From the NCBI GenBank assembly GCA_920105625.2, contig OV050030.1, forward strand, positions 81,371,400 through 81,435,399: DNA of 64,000 nucleotides, read 5' to 3'. The first letter of the stretch is position 1, and the number at the start of each line of letters is the position of its first letter. The notes below the pieces were generated by a model. It made no database searches, had not been told where the DNA came from, and worked only from the letters and a program-made list of their open reading frames with translations. The DNA comes from Clusia tigrina. Its lineage: Eukaryota; Arthropoda; Insecta; Diptera; Clusiidae. Shown one piece after another: positions 1 to 11,396 of the stretch. Made by a program: the position numbers and the translations under genes.

Positions 1-1928
1 TGACCTTGCTTACGGCAGAACGAACATTTGGGTGCCCTCTGTACAAACCCCTTGTACGGATTTCTCGGATTCGCGGCTCTGTTGTCGGAGACACCGGGAT
101 TATATGCTCCTCTGTATATGTTTGGGACGTAATTACTTCCATCTCTGTTCACGGCAGCGGCGGTGAACATGTCCTGTCTATTTTCCAACATGTGTACCTC
201 ACCTAACCCAGCCGTTCTCCGTTCCACGAGAACTTGTGCTCTAATCGCTTCTTCTACTAATTCCTCCAGAGATCCTGTTCTGCTATTCAGCATATGAATC
301 TTTAGAACGGAGTTGCGGAGCCCCACCACGAAAGTTGTCAACACCGACTCGTCAACTTCGTGTAATAACACTGTATCTCCAATGCCATTGTACTTATTCC
401 TGGTTATTTCCTGGGCCATCATCTGAAGTGACTCTAAACGCCTGGCAAAGGCACGTATGTCTTCACTTGCCAGCTGCTTCCCGATTCTTATTTCTTGGGT
501 TATGTCCTCCAAAGTTCTCTCCTTCAGATAAGTTCTCCTTATAAGACCGTAAAGCTCGTCCACACTGGCGAATTGCGCTATCAACACAAGGTTGTACGCG
601 TCTCCAAATAATCTTTGCTTAATACAGTCGAAGAAGTCCTGCTACTCATCAGGGCTTATGCTTCGCTTTGCAAACTCACATCTTTGAATAAATCTGTTAA
701 CTTCTGACCGTAAATCTTCTGAAGCTGCACCAGTAAACACAGGTACTAGCCTGGCCACTGTCTTTGAAATCTCCTCTATACCCATTTTGCGTATTTTTGT
801 TTTACTTATGACCGGTAAAACTGGAGCGCTATCTTTGTGGGTGGTTCTTAGATTCACTTCTCCCGGATCTGAGAGGTAATTGACCAATGACGGACTCAAA
901 CTAATTAGTCTTCGATCGTTTGTTCGTACAGGCGAAATATTGTATACAGTATTGGGCTTTTCCTGTACCATTACTGCTTCTGGCTCTTTTGGCGGATATC
1001 CCTTATTTTTATTAGTTACCGGACGTTCTGGAGAAAAAGGCTCGACCCCGATTACAGACGCGCCAAACAAAAATAGCGCTTGCCTTTCTTCATTAAGTAC
1101 TAATTTTGGCTTTACCATGCGGCTTATCCCTTCTGGTGTTAAATACTCCGGCCAACGTACTTCCGGGGGCAATGTCAATACTGTCTGCGTAAATCCAGCT
1201 GATGCTGATTTTGATCTCTCCCTATTCAGTGAGGTCCTATTGGTCACCCGTCCTCTTTTCAATTCCGCACACTCCTTTTCCAACAGCGTTGCTGCTTCCT
1301 CTGTTTCCGTCAATCTCTGAGAAAGTTCCTTTACCTTCTTCTCAAGATACTCTTTTTGTGCTCTCAAATCTTCTGTTTTCTTATGAAAACTGAATAACTT
1401 TTCTTCTGTTCTTCTTTGGATTGCCGTAAAGGCTTGATCCGCTACTTCCAATGGTGACACAGCTCCTCCGGCATTCGCCTGCTTCCACAATTCCTGAGCT
1501 TCTTCCCTGCTCGTACTCGCTTCGAACTGGTCAACTATTTTCCCAGTAAACAATTCCACCTCTGACTGCATTGATTTCAATCTGTTCCTTACTTCCTCGT
1601 CTGGTGAAACCAAACTCACAGTTTGTTGCCCTAGTCCTTCTAATTCAGAACTAAATGTATCTGCCCATTCATTGACCAGACTATTTATGTAGTCTGCGTA
1701 TTTTTCCGCAAAATATTTTCCCTTGCCGTACTCAAATGCGTGAGGCAACAACAGTCCGTGATTATTGTTGAACTCTCTCCCTAGATTTTGCAACTGAGTT
1801 ATTCGCTTGCGGTAATACACGTTGTCCTTACTTAAACTGCCGTCTTTCTTAAAGTTACGGACCAGCTTTTCAATCGTTTCGCCAATTTGCTCCTGCCTCA
1901 GCAGTAATCCTTGCGCTTCCTTCGTCAT
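1..1928 (-). pseudogene. gag: Gypsy copy A gag, 5' part, one nonsense mutation
   Basis: This is the Gag polyprotein of the window's main Ty3/Gypsy family, read leftwards and cut by the left window edge just where the first zinc knuckle begins. The frame is open from a TTG-initiated extension at 1961; the first ATG (peptide MTKEAQGLLL) is at 1928. It matches gag of copies C and D along its length. A TAG at 642-644 (TTG in copy D) is the only clear lesion; the frame appears to stay open from there to position 1. The part around residues 200-250 is Lys/Glu-rich and looks coiled-coil. Because this copy is uninterrupted across 642-1961, it shows that the two frameshifts in the same part of copy D are secondary. 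Confidence 0.85.
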
Positions 1929-3063
1929 ATCCCAAATGCCAGAACAGATGTCGTATCCCAATTACAAATAAAAATCCAATAATTGATAAAACTTGTTATT
2001 AACTTATCCCAATATTTTATTCCATCTTACTTATTGATAAATACCAATTTAAGAAGAACATTCCACCGTAAATTCTATATTTATATACATATTCTGCTAT
2101 ACTTGTTTTCCATCACAAAGTTCCGCTACCTACCGGCGTCCATTAAGTCCTTCCATCAATGCAAAGTGGTCATTGACTTCCTCACAAATACTCCTTGTTT
2201 TCCTCTCACCATCCTTAATACTCCCAAAAATCCATAAAAAAGGCCATATGTTTGTAAAAACCGAAATTTGCTTTACCGGCAAAAGTGTCTTGATTCATTC
2301 CCGGAAATTTGAATCCATGTTTAAAAATAAACCCGTAACGTGTGCGCCACATAATAGCAGCATTTAACTGTTATCTTCAACATTGCTACGCAAATTGTAG
2401 TTTCCGAACTACAAAAAACTTTAATGCAACAACACATGTTGTCTGCACCTCTTCACCTAATACCCTAGACTCAAAATTCCAAATATTTAAATCAATCTTT
2501 ATTTTGATTTCAAAACAATATAAATTGAATCGTATAAATGTCCCTACCGACAAACAAACACAAATCCCCTATCATAACCGTACGAACCCTATACCGTGGC
2601 ACGTTCCTTCCGAACCAAACCAACCGGTATACACAAGTTCGCAATTCAATAACGCAAAATCCGTGCATAAACAGACACGTCCCACATTCCCCGAGAATGC
2701 TGAAACAAAATGTATTATAAAAAGAATGAACCTGATTTCAGTGAAACAACTCTATGCAACCTGACCGTAAGTAGAAAGTTTTCTTTTAAATCGACCTATT
2801 GTCACCTAACCGCAGCGGCTAATCAGCCCCAATGCTGCTTCTTCTGCATGACCGGCGCAAAAGCGCCCACACGGCCACCGAAGAATCGTCGACAAAATTC
2901 ACTTAGATACTAGAATGTCCTACCATAGACATACTCACCATTTTCGTTCCCTCCATTGCCCTCCTCTGGGATGGTTATCCTGATGGTTTCCTATTGGTGG
3001 ATTCCCGCGTAGGAGTGCTCTTTTCCTGGCACTCGACGTTGGATCCTACCGGCTGCGCCAAAA
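1929..3063 (-). other. Gypsy copy A untranslated leader with primer-binding site
   Basis: This is the leader between the 5' LTR and gag, homologous to 52407-53515 in copy D. The primer-binding site lies next to the LTR at 3041-3060 on the minus strand and begins TGGCGCAGCCGGTAGG, separated from the LTR by three bases. Its complement ends in CTGCGCCA, resembling the tRNA-Ser type site I recall for the 17.6/297 group; the tRNA identity is inferred. Antisense to the leader (window plus strand, 2342-2913) runs a frameshifted reading frame of about 180 codons shared with copy D. Confidence 0.75.
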
Positions 3064-3567
3064 TGTTGGGGTCCTCGAGTCCTTGCTTGGCGGGTGAGAG
3101 ACGTCCTGTCGCCGTTTTCAGGCGCGAGGATGAAAAATCAAGAGCCCTAACGTAGAATTTAAACACCACCACTTTTCGGGTTCAAAACACAAGAGAGCTT
3201 TATTATTACGAAAACTAATGCTTATATACTATTTTTTAAACACCTATCTCAGTCTGCGAACTGACCTTTCTGGTGTTCCAGTTCTGCACCTGCTAATTGG
3301 TGTCAGTTGGTCAAGCCAACTGACCCACTTCAAAAGTGGCGACGGTGCATTACGCTGCCCTCGTCGACTCGACGGCGGAACTGTAATACCCTAAAAGCTT
3401 ACATAATAACGTTGCACAGATCACACTAACTTGGAATACTTAAACCCTAGAAGTATGCCTTATTATAACACCGTATTAGCACATGCTAATTCAACATAGT
3501 GTGGCATCTATTAGGCTTTTATAGCCCAGCTTCAGTAGCAAAGCTTCTAGAAAGTTCTGCTGTTTTA
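3064..3567 (-). repeat. LTR of Gypsy copy A
   Basis: The LTR's 3' end is sharp: on the minus strand it ends CCCCAACA at 3064, next to the primer-binding site. Inside are the family hairpin (GTCAGTTGG / CCAACTGAC, about 3302-3325), the TATA-like stretch and the polyadenylation region. The outer end is diverged from the TGTTGTGAG start of the other copies, so its position, near 3562-3570, is an estimate from the 505-bp LTR of copy D. No target-site duplication can be tested because the other end is outside the window. Confidence 0.75.
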
Positions 3568-3861
3568 CCAATTCGTTTTAAACGCAATCGTCACTACCGC
3601 TGCAGAATTCGGCTTATTGTCAAGCACGTGGCATGGTTTGTTGTTGCACGCCCTGTTGTTGTTGTTGATGATGTCATGCGCGTCGATCATACTGTTTATT
3701 AGGGGTGGGTTTTGCCGATTGCTTCTGCTAGTGTAATAAATTGCATTCTTCTAGAACAATCGACGTTGTGTGAGGTCCGTTGGTTATTCAAATTTGGTTT
3801 TGTTGTTGGCGACGCAGTCAATGTGGGAGCGTAAATATTAGCGGTTTGAGAATTTACGTTC
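3568..3861. other. Unassigned spacer between two divergent LTRs
   Basis: About 290 bases separate the minus-strand LTR of copy A from a plus-strand LTR fragment. The stretch is moderately GC-rich for this window, has short GTT runs (about 3655-3668) and no coding frame that I can match to anything. It may be old host DNA or an unrecognised element remnant. Confidence 0.4.
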
Positions 3862-4242
3862 TCACAGTAACTAGAATTTATGTAATAAAGATTATGTAAA
3901 CTTTTAGGGTGTTACAGTTCCGCACGACGAAGCTTCGCGAAGGGCATTGAAATTTAGAATGCACCGTCGACACTTTTACAGTAGGTCAGTTGGCTTGACC
4001 AACTGACACCAATTAACAGGTGCGGAACTGGAACACCAGAAAGGTCAGTTCACAGACTGAGAGTACTGTTTGGAAATAGAATATAAGAATTAGTATTTCA
4101 AAAATAAATCTTCTTGTTGTTTTAAACTAAAGTGATGTAGTGTCTATTTCTGAAGAGTGAGTTTAGGTTTTCAGCTACACAAGGCGCCCAGGACAAGCCG
4201 CAAGAGGACGTCCCCCAGGTCAAGCAGATAAGGACCCCAACA
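3862..4242 (+). repeat. 5'-truncated Gypsy LTR
   Basis: The segment matches the Gypsy LTR from about one quarter of its length to the CCCCAACA end. It keeps the TTATGTAAACTTTTAGGGTG block, the hairpin, the TATA-like stretch and the AATAAA. It is followed directly by the middle of the Gypsy 3' region rather than by a primer-binding site, so it is not a normal 5' LTR. It is either a solo LTR inserted into an older Gypsy 3' region or a recombination product. Confidence 0.75.
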
Positions 4243-5499
4243 ATATTTCGCGAAACAGCGTATGGCCGCAGTGTTTGATCACTTTGTGGATGGGTTTATT
4301 GACAAACAATGCAAAAATAAACAGGTTTCCTTGCGGTGTCATATTTTTCATTGGACAGTCTTACGTTGCAATGTGTACCCAGTGGATCACTATCTGACCA
4401 GAATTGTTTTTTAATAAGTTGAAGATGGGCAAACGCATAAGGAGGGTGACTAAACCACCACCAAATATAACAAGCAGAGGAAATTCGTCCTACGGACGTC
4501 AATTGCTTCAGTAAAGTATATGTTCAATCTAGAGGATGAACATAAGAAATCTTATTCGCTTATGAAATTGATTTACTAGAAGAAGACGCAGAGACTGGTA
4601 TCTGATCGGAGTACGCAAATTGCGTCATTAACCGTGTATCTCAGAGAAATACCGATAGTGTACACATCGAAGTCAACGAAGTCAAATTCCAATATGGGAA
4701 AGCTCAAGAGAAATACTGCAAAGAGCACGAGACTCTTAATCTCGTGGTCGTGGGTTCGAGCCCCACGTTGGGCGCCAAGAGAAACATTTGCACCATTAAA
4801 CGCATTACTGCAAAGTAAATAACGGAGGAGTATTGTAATCTCTCATATATTTCAAATGCATTTTACAAGCTAAATACTATAGGCAGAGGTAGTACCACCT
4901 ACATCCGTTGGGGCATGATATATAAATCGAGAGAAAAAGGCCACTACAAACGAAGTTTTAATGGTAAATAAAATCGCCAGCCTCGAATATCATACGTATC
5001 GGTCCAGAAAGAAGGGAGGGGTATGAGGAGTTCATCGAGGGATTTCACTCCGAAAACAGCGGCCGTCAACTGGACCAGCACGTAGCAGAGGTTGCAGTAT
5101 AACATAAGATTTTAGGTATAAAATAGAATACTGTTATTGTATAGATGTTTGTATATACGCCAATGAGAAAAGAGTCAATAAAAGACCAAATTATAAAAGG
5201 GGAATATAAGAAAAAAATTATAGATAAAAATAAAAGAACAAAGTAACGAAAGAAAAAAAAAGAACACTACAAAAGAAAAACTAGAGAAAAAAATATATGG
5301 AAAAGAAGAGAATAAAAAAAAATAAAAAATAAACCGCGATAGAACCCAAATAAGGCATTTTAAGAAAAAAATTATACAAATTATATATATGTACTATAGA
5401 GTTAAATAGATGCCCATAATTATTTACAGTACAAGAAAAATATTGTGGAGATTTATTGGAAGCTAGTTGCACTAACTTCTTTTAGAAAGATGGGAGGGA
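4243..5499 (+). mobile_element. Gypsy copy B1, 3' noncoding region
   Basis: This is the AT-rich 3' region of the Gypsy family, homologous to about 39330-40540, 44750-45958 and, more distantly, 61000-62171. It starts mid-region and ends with a polypurine tract (about 5485-5499, GGGAGGGA) directly before an LTR. It contains a tRNA-Lys fragment at 4722-4777. Apparent open frames here (for example 4634-4822, and a Phe-rich minus-strand frame at 5281-5472) are composition effects or eroded remnants and are not called as genes. Confidence 0.8.
4722..4777 (+). pseudogene. Captured tRNA-Lys(CTT) 3' fragment with CCA, copy 1
   Basis: The segment runs from the 3' side of the D arm through the anticodon arm (loop CTCTTAA, anticodon CTT), variable loop and T arm (GTGGG TTCGAGC CCCAC) to GGGCG followed by an encoded CCA. 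The acceptor 5' strand and most of the D arm are missing, so it cannot fold as a tRNA. The T arm and anticodon arm are perfectly paired in this copy. Eukaryotic tRNA genes do not encode CCA, so this was copied from mature tRNA. Similar AGAGAAA-type sequences flank it on both sides. It lies in the Gypsy 3' region and is shared with two other copies. Confidence 0.85.
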
Positions 5500-5996
5500 T
5501 GTTGTGAGTTAGAATCAAGCTCCTTATGCGTAGTTGACTCACAGCACCGACTCCTAACAGATACTACACATTTGGTGTGGTTAGCTCTACGCAGTTAAAT
5601 TCATTAAGAGAGCACATATTTGTAAATGAATAGTATTTATGTATTAATTATTATGTAAACTTTTAGGGTGTTACAGTTCCGCAGTCGAGTTGACGATGGG
5701 CATTTAGAATGCACCATCGATATTTTTACAGTAAAGTGGATCAGTTGGCTTGACCAACTGACACCAATTAGGAGGTGCGAAACTGGAATACAGGAAAGGT
5801 GAATAAGTAGACTGTAATTGTTTTTCGTAAATAGTATATAAGAACTAGAATTTTGAGAATAAACTTGGCTTCTTGTTTTTAAACTAAAAATTATGTAGTG
5901 TTTTATTCTAAAGAGTGAAAGAGTTTACAGGTACTCGCGCGCCAGGAGAAGCAGCAAGAGGACCTCCCAGAGGACAAACAAATACGGTCCCCAACA
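5500..5996 (+). repeat. 3' LTR of Gypsy copy B1
   Basis: A complete 497-bp LTR begins TGTTGTGAG directly after a polypurine tract and ends CCCCAACA. It shares diagnostic differences with the copy C LTR (GTAGTTGACTCACAG, GATACTACACATTTGG) and differs from the copy D type. The hairpin, TATA-like box and AATAAA are present. It is followed immediately by minus-strand Jockey ORF1 sequence, so the element inserted into that LINE or the LINE was truncated at this point. Confidence 0.88.
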
Positions 5997-7250
5997 GTTG
6001 GCAGTTACCACCACTCTTACTGCACTTTCTAGCAGCTCTATCAGTTTTAGTCTTCGTACATTCTGATGTGGGGTTGTAAATCACCACAGGCAACACGTAC
6101 ACTACGAAGAGTGCAGCTGGACCTTGTGTGCCCAAATTCTTGGCTTAGAACATTGAACTGGGCCGTTTCATTTGAGTGGCTTCTCCACTGTAATTCTACG
6201 ATGCATAAGATAGCGGAGATTATAAATACCATGCACTTCTCTTTTTTAACCTTTTGGGTTTCAGGCTCCAATTCTACGTGAAACAATGGCTGAGGGTTTC
6301 TGTTGCGCTGAACTCAAAGAACCCTGCTTCATGTAATGCTTCTTTGACTTCAGCGGGGGGAATATCCGATTCAAGTCCCTTTATGACAATGGTAAGGCCT
6401 TTGCTACTTTTAAGCTGATAGGTGTAGTAGCTTTTTTTTGTCAGTGTCGAGGGTTTTTATAACCACTCTGTAATTGCTCTCAGTATGTATTTGGATTTTT
6501 GTTTCCTGGATATTTCATTTGGCTAGAGGAGTGACATGGAAATTTTTAGGACCAATGAGCTCGGTAAGCTTTGCAACTAATTTACAGGAGTTACGTTATG
6601 ATAGGTTAATTGGAGTTGGTTTAAATACAATATCAGGTTTGGATGCGTCTGCCTCCTCAGCACTTTGAAGTAGTGCGAAGCGATTATTACTAGAGAGTAG
6701 GCTCTCGCTAGTTTTGCTGATTTTTGCGATGTTAGTTCTGATGCCACTCGATTTTGGACTTCGCTTGCACTTGTTTATAAGGATATACCTATCTAGACCA
6801 GTTTGTGATGTTCCACTTTTCCCTGCTGGGTTCCTTGAAAAATTTTTGGTTGAGTGCATTGATGGTTGGTGTGAGTGCATTCTCAGTATTGAAAGTGCGC
6901 TCAGCTACTGTTGGCGATTTTGTTTTAGCACGATCGGACGAGTGAGGGAGAGACGTGGATGGAACCTGTTTGCACCCTTTAGTTGTGGACGCCATTGGGC
7001 TGGGTGTTAAACATGGAGCATTGAAAACGCTCCAGGAGGGCGCATGCGCAGAGAGTGCCAGAGATACTTTTGGACATTGGTTTAGGTTTGAGTGCGAACT
7101 TTGTGTACTTGCACTTGCATTATTAAGTGCAGTCGCAATTGTGCGCTGTGGAGTTGCTGTCGCATGAGTGCCGCTCGCCGTTGTGTGACATGCTACCTCC
7201 GCTCGCCTGTCTCTGTTTTGCAGGCAAAGGTGGTGAGCGAACCACATTCG
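5997..7250 (-). pseudogene. Jockey-clade LINE ORF1 (gag-like) remnant
   Basis: Reading leftwards, frames at 6789-7247 and 6596-6880 give a Ser/Thr-rich N-terminal region and then FKPTPINL. The next pieces are VIKGLESDIPPAEVKEAL near 6350, a zinc-knuckle region (ELEPETQKVKK ... QEFGHTRSSC ... VACGDL near 6080-6285), and GGNCQ at the LTR junction. This order is that of Jockey-type ORF1 RNA-binding proteins, which coat the element RNA. Several frameshifts split it, and one or two knuckle cysteines are lost. The ORF2 that should follow is absent because the Gypsy LTR ends here. Confidence 0.75.
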
Positions 7251-7699
7251 TTGTCAAACCGCTAGCGACAGTCGAGAACATCCGACCTTGCATTGGGGAG
7301 AGAAGGTAACATACTGTACTATCTCAGTTGCGCGATTACCGGATACTGCTGGGAAAGCGACTGATGCAGATCAGGTGTTGGTGCAAATGCAGGCACATTT
7401 TGCGTGCGCATGCGCTGAACAAGAGAGCGCACTGGGTAAGTGGGAGAGCGCAATACGCTCATCCACTGACCGCTATAATGCCGCTTCTTTATTAGAAGCT
7501 TACACAAATTCAAATTTTAAGTTTAAAAGCTGATATTTCGCAACAAACTCCTTTTGCAAACTTCACTCACTGACTTTTATTAAACAACCAGTATTAAGCG
7601 TCTATTTCGCTGGCTTAAAAATCGAAACATTAAAGTATTTCACTGTAAATCACCATATAATTGAGGAGCAACCGAAACACACATCCGAACTCTTTTGCG
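7251..7699. other. No recognisable gene; possible LINE 5' region
   Basis: The stretch lies upstream of the minus-strand Jockey ORF1 and downstream of a LINE RT end on the same strand. It could hold the 5' untranslated region of the former and the 3' untranslated region of the latter. The short frames on both strands (7288-7533 plus, 7319-7513 minus) match nothing I know. Confidence 0.4.
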
Positions 7700-8184
7700 G
7701 TTGAGTACTATCCATTCTTTTTTGCAACTCATCATTTTACAGTGTTTGTGTGCAAAATGAATTTTCTTGGCATAAAATCCTTGTGAGATTTTAGTATACC
7801 ATATTCTTGAGTGGAATTTTTACCCCATATATTTTGGGAGTAATTTGATTCTCTTAACACAATTCCTAGTATTCTGGTAAGAGATTTCCTAGCAGAGTCT
7901 TGAATTACTAGATGTAAGTGTGTTAGATCTAGTATAACTTCCATTGCTGCCTTTGGACAGGTGCGCATAGCTCCAGTGATAACAAGGCAGGCAAGGCGTT
8001 GTACTTTACTTCATGCAGATTTCGCTGTCTTAAGTCTGACTCTATTTGACCAGGCTACAGAACCATAAGTGATGATTAGTCTCACCATCATGGTATACAT
8101 CCAGCAAACGATTTTTGGGTTACATCCCCAAGATTTACCAGCAAGCCGTCTACATATCATTAAGGAAGGTGTAGGATGATAACA
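7700..8184 (-). pseudogene. LINE reverse transcriptase C-terminal fragment (LOA/I-like)
   Basis: Minus-strand frames give SLMICRRLAGKSWGCNP, then MVRLIITYGSVAWSNR, then MRTCPKAAMEVILDLTHLHL. This is the thumb and post-RT region of LINE polymerases of the I/LOA/R1 type. The same residues (AKRSLMIC...WGCNP) occur in the plus-strand LINE near 23130-23190. The N-terminal RT domains are missing because Gypsy 3' sequence takes over near 8185. At least one frameshift separates the two parts. Confidence 0.7.
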
Positions 8185-8433
8185 GATCGTCCGGTCCTCT
8201 TTTCCTCCTGGATGCAGTAACATATCCGATGATGTAAGGGGAAAGGACGAGTGGACGTAAGTTGAATGATATAGCATTCAACTGTAGAATAAGCGTATTA
8301 TGAAAGTATATTAATTAGAGTTGCAGAAATTAATTAATTCAAATCAGAATTTATACCAAAATAGATGTAATAATTCAAGTAAAACCAAAATTATGCTAAA
8401 TATTAAATTGTATACAAGAGTACATATAGTATA

Positions 8434-9376
8434 CGAGGTGTGATCAAAAAAGAACCGTTATTGTGTGATCAAAAAATAAAGTATTTATTTATTCATCAAC
8501 AACTATCTTGTCCCCTTTAAAGTAATTCCCCTCAGATATAATACACTTATGCCAGCATTTTTTTCAATCCTCGAAACACTTCTGAAACGCTTTCTTTGGT
8601 ATCGCCTACAGCTCCTGTTTCGATTTTTCTTTTATCTCCTCAATCGTAGCAAAACGCTTTCCTTTCATCGGTGTCTTCAGTTTTGGAAAGAGGAAAAAGT
8701 CAGCGGGGGGCAAGTCCGGTGAATACGGTGGTTGAGGCATGATAACGGTTTTGTTTTTGGCCAAAAACAGCTCCTGAGCGATGTCCATGCGACGTTGCTT
8801 TTGCTCAAAATTTAGCAATTTTTGAACAATCTTCGCTGCCGCACGTTTCATGCCTAAAACATCCGTAAAACTTGCTTGGCATGAGCCGCACGATATGCCA
8901 ACGTCATCAGCAACCTCTCTGATAGTGATTCGACGATTATCCAAAATCATTTTCTTCACTGCGTCAATGTTTTCATCGGTTGTTGACGTGCTCGGGCGAC
9001 CAGGACGAGCATCGGCATTGACATCTTCTCGGCCTTCCTTAAACCGGTTATACCAAAATTGAACTTGTGTTCTGCTCATAGTAGACTCGCCAAAGGCCAT
9101 AGTCAACATTTCAAATGTCCTTGCGCATTTAATTTCATTTTTTACACAGAACTGTATACAGTTTCTTTGATCCATTTTTTCGAATAGTACAAAATCGAAG
9201 AGCACACCAAAACACGACTAACCTTTTTATCTGTCAAAAACAAACTGACAATCCAAAATGGTTGGTATTGCCAACATATATAACAGACATGTGTACCAAA
9301 ATAAAAAAAAACGAACATCGAACATACGTAACTCACGAAAAGATGAAAATAACGGTTATCTTTTGATCACACCTCG
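8434..9376 (-). mobile_element. Internally deleted mariner, copy 1
   Basis: The element is 943 bp with inverted ends starting CGAGGTGTGATCAAAA and flanked by TA on both sides (8432-8433 and 9377-9378), the standard mariner target duplication. It interrupts the Gypsy B2 3' region. It encodes a shortened transposase on the minus strand. A second copy at 37330-38249 carries the same internal deletion, so this is a non-autonomous subfamily that multiplied after losing its catalytic core. Confidence 0.92.
8606..9175 (-). pseudogene. Mariner transposase lacking the first two catalytic residues
   Basis: The frame begins MDQRNCIQFC and contains the N-terminal helix-turn-helix domain with RPGRPSTS and ITIREVADDVGIS. 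After MDIAQE it jumps straight to LFLAKNKTV and PPYSPDL..ADFFLFPKLK, which holds only the last aspartate of the mariner DD34D triad. Roughly 120-130 residues normally between these blocks are missing in frame. A TAG ends the protein after KSKQEL, about 37 codons before the end seen in copy 2. It could at most bind DNA or partner with a full transposase. Confidence 0.88.
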
Positions 9377-10875
9377 TATATGGTATATTTATTTAATTAT
9401 TATATGTTGTTGAAATTGGTTTGTTAAATTAACATGTGAAATGTTAGATTAAACTAAAATATTAACTAGAAAACTAAGAAAATTAGTATAAGGATTCAGC
9501 TCTGATGATGTGAACCGAAGCAGGAAGTTCCAGGAACAGCGCATATCGGAAGTCGGTGCAGACTAAGGGACCAACGCAGTGATCGGAAAGATGTGTTTTT
9601 GAAACACAGGGATTTTTGGCAGCTATCTAAGGTTTGGGAATCTAGTTGTGACCCCAAGGATGCCAACTTATTGCATTGGGGATGAATGGCGACGAATGTA
9701 ATTTTAATTTTGCACGCGTTGTGGATGGGTTATTGACAAGCAACGAAAAATAAACAGGTTTCCTTGCGGAGTCGTGTTTTGCATTGGACAGTTTTATATT
9801 ACAATGTCCACCCAGTGTATCACAGTCGCAACAGAATCGATTTTGGATAAGTTGAAGATGGGCAACAGCTTAAGGAGGGTGACTGAAACCACCACCAAAT
9901 ATAGTAAGCAGAAGACATTCGGCTAACGGAAGTTAATTGCTTTATTGAAGTGTATGTGCAATGAACATATGAAATATGATTTACATATGAAATGTGATTT
10001 AATACAAGAAGACTCAGAGACTGGTATCCGATCAGAGTACTCAAATTACATCATTAAACGTGTATCGCAGAAAAATACCGATTGTCTCCACATCAAAGCC
10101 AAACGAAGTCAAAAACCATTATAAGGAAGCTCAGGAGAAACACTTCCAGCATTGCTGCAAAGTAAATAACGGGGGAGTATTGTAATCTCTCATGTATTTC
10201 AAATGCATTTTAGCTGATTTCTATAAGCAGAGGCAGTACAACCTACATCCGTAGGGCACGCTATATAAATGGAAAGAAGAAGGCCACTAAAAGCAACGTT
10301 TTAATTGCAAACCAAATCGCCAACCTATAACATCTTTGTACGTACCGATCCAGAAAGAAGGGAGGGGTATGTAGAGTTCATCGAGGGACTTCACTCTCAC
10401 AGGACGGGCGTGACCAGGACCAACAATTGCAGAGGACCTTATTTATAAGAAGCGTAGCTAAGTATGTAATTAGTTTGTAATTTTGTTTTGTATATACGCC
10501 AATGAGAAAAGAGTCGATGAAGAACCAAATATAAAAAGGGGAATATCACTAAAAAAAGAAAATTAGAAGTAAAAGAACAAAACAAAATAAAAAACTATAA
10601 AAGAAGCACAAAAAGAAAAAACTATAAAAGAAGTAGCAAGTAGCAAATAGAAAAAAAAAACAAAACAACACAAAAGTAAAAAAAGAAAAGAATACAATAA
10701 CAGAATCCAAGTAAGGCGATTTTAAAAAACAAAAAAGAGGAAAAATTTATATATATGTTATATATATTATAGGTTTAAGAAAATAAACAGATTGTTCAAA
10801 GTCCAAAAAAAATAAATATTGTAAAGATTCATTAGAAGTTAGTTGCACTAACTTCTTTTAGAAAGAGGGGAGGGA

Positions 10876-11396
10876 TGTTGTAAGTTTGAAACAAGCTGCC
10901 TGCGCGTAGTGTCTCACATCTTCGACTCCTCACAGATGCCACACATTCTGTGTGATTAGCATCTGTTAAAGTCATGTAAGAGAAACACATATTTTTAGGG
11001 TCTTATTATTTTAAATTAATATTATCTGTGTAATATTTATTATGTAAACTTTTAGGGTGTTACAGTTTCACAGTCGAGCCACCGAAGGGCATTGAAATTT
11101 AGAATGCACAATCGACACATTTGGATTGGAGTAGGTCAGTTGGCTTGACTAACTGACATCAATTAACAGGTGCGGAACTGGAACACCAGAAAGGTCAGTT
11201 CACAGACTGAGAGTACTGTTTGGAAATAGTATATAAGAATTAGTATTTTAAGAATAAACCTGCTTGTTGTTTTTTAACCGAAAGTAATGTAGTGTTATTT
11301 CTAAAGAGTTTAGGTTTTCAGATACACAAGGCGCCCAGGAAAAGCCGCAAGAGGACGCTTTCGAGGCTACCGACAAACAGATAAGGACCCCAACAC
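10876..11396 (+). repeat. 3' LTR of Gypsy copy B2
   Basis: This 521-bp LTR starts TGTTGTAAG after the polypurine tract and ends CCCCAACA. It is of the copy D type (GCCTGCGCGTAGTGTCTCACA, GATGCCACACATTCTGTGTG). The hairpin is present with one changed base in the loop (CTTGACTAACTGAC). Minus-strand LINE sequence follows directly, so the downstream TSD should begin CTCT; the upstream end is lost. Confidence 0.88.

Larger units (their letters stand above)
8185..10875 (+). mobile_element. Gypsy copy B2, 3' region with a mariner insertion
   Basis: Homology to the Gypsy D 3' region begins near 8185 (compare 60335-60450) and continues on both sides of the mariner at 8434-9376 up to a polypurine tract (AGAAAGAGGGGAGGGA) at 10860-10875. 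It lacks the tRNA-Lys fragment found in B1 and C, so with D it belongs to the tRNA-free subfamily. A perfect inverted repeat (GAAGTTAGT / ACTAACTTC) lies a few bases before the polypurine tract. No intact gene is present. Confidence 0.8.

Noticed and set aside
880..1320. 146-codon plus-strand ORF (and 54051-54563 minus)
   Set aside because: It is the antisense shadow of Gypsy gag; both copies follow the gag frame.
4722..4777. Functional tRNA-Lys gene
   Set aside because: The acceptor 5' strand and D arm are missing and CCA is encoded, so it is a retro-fragment.
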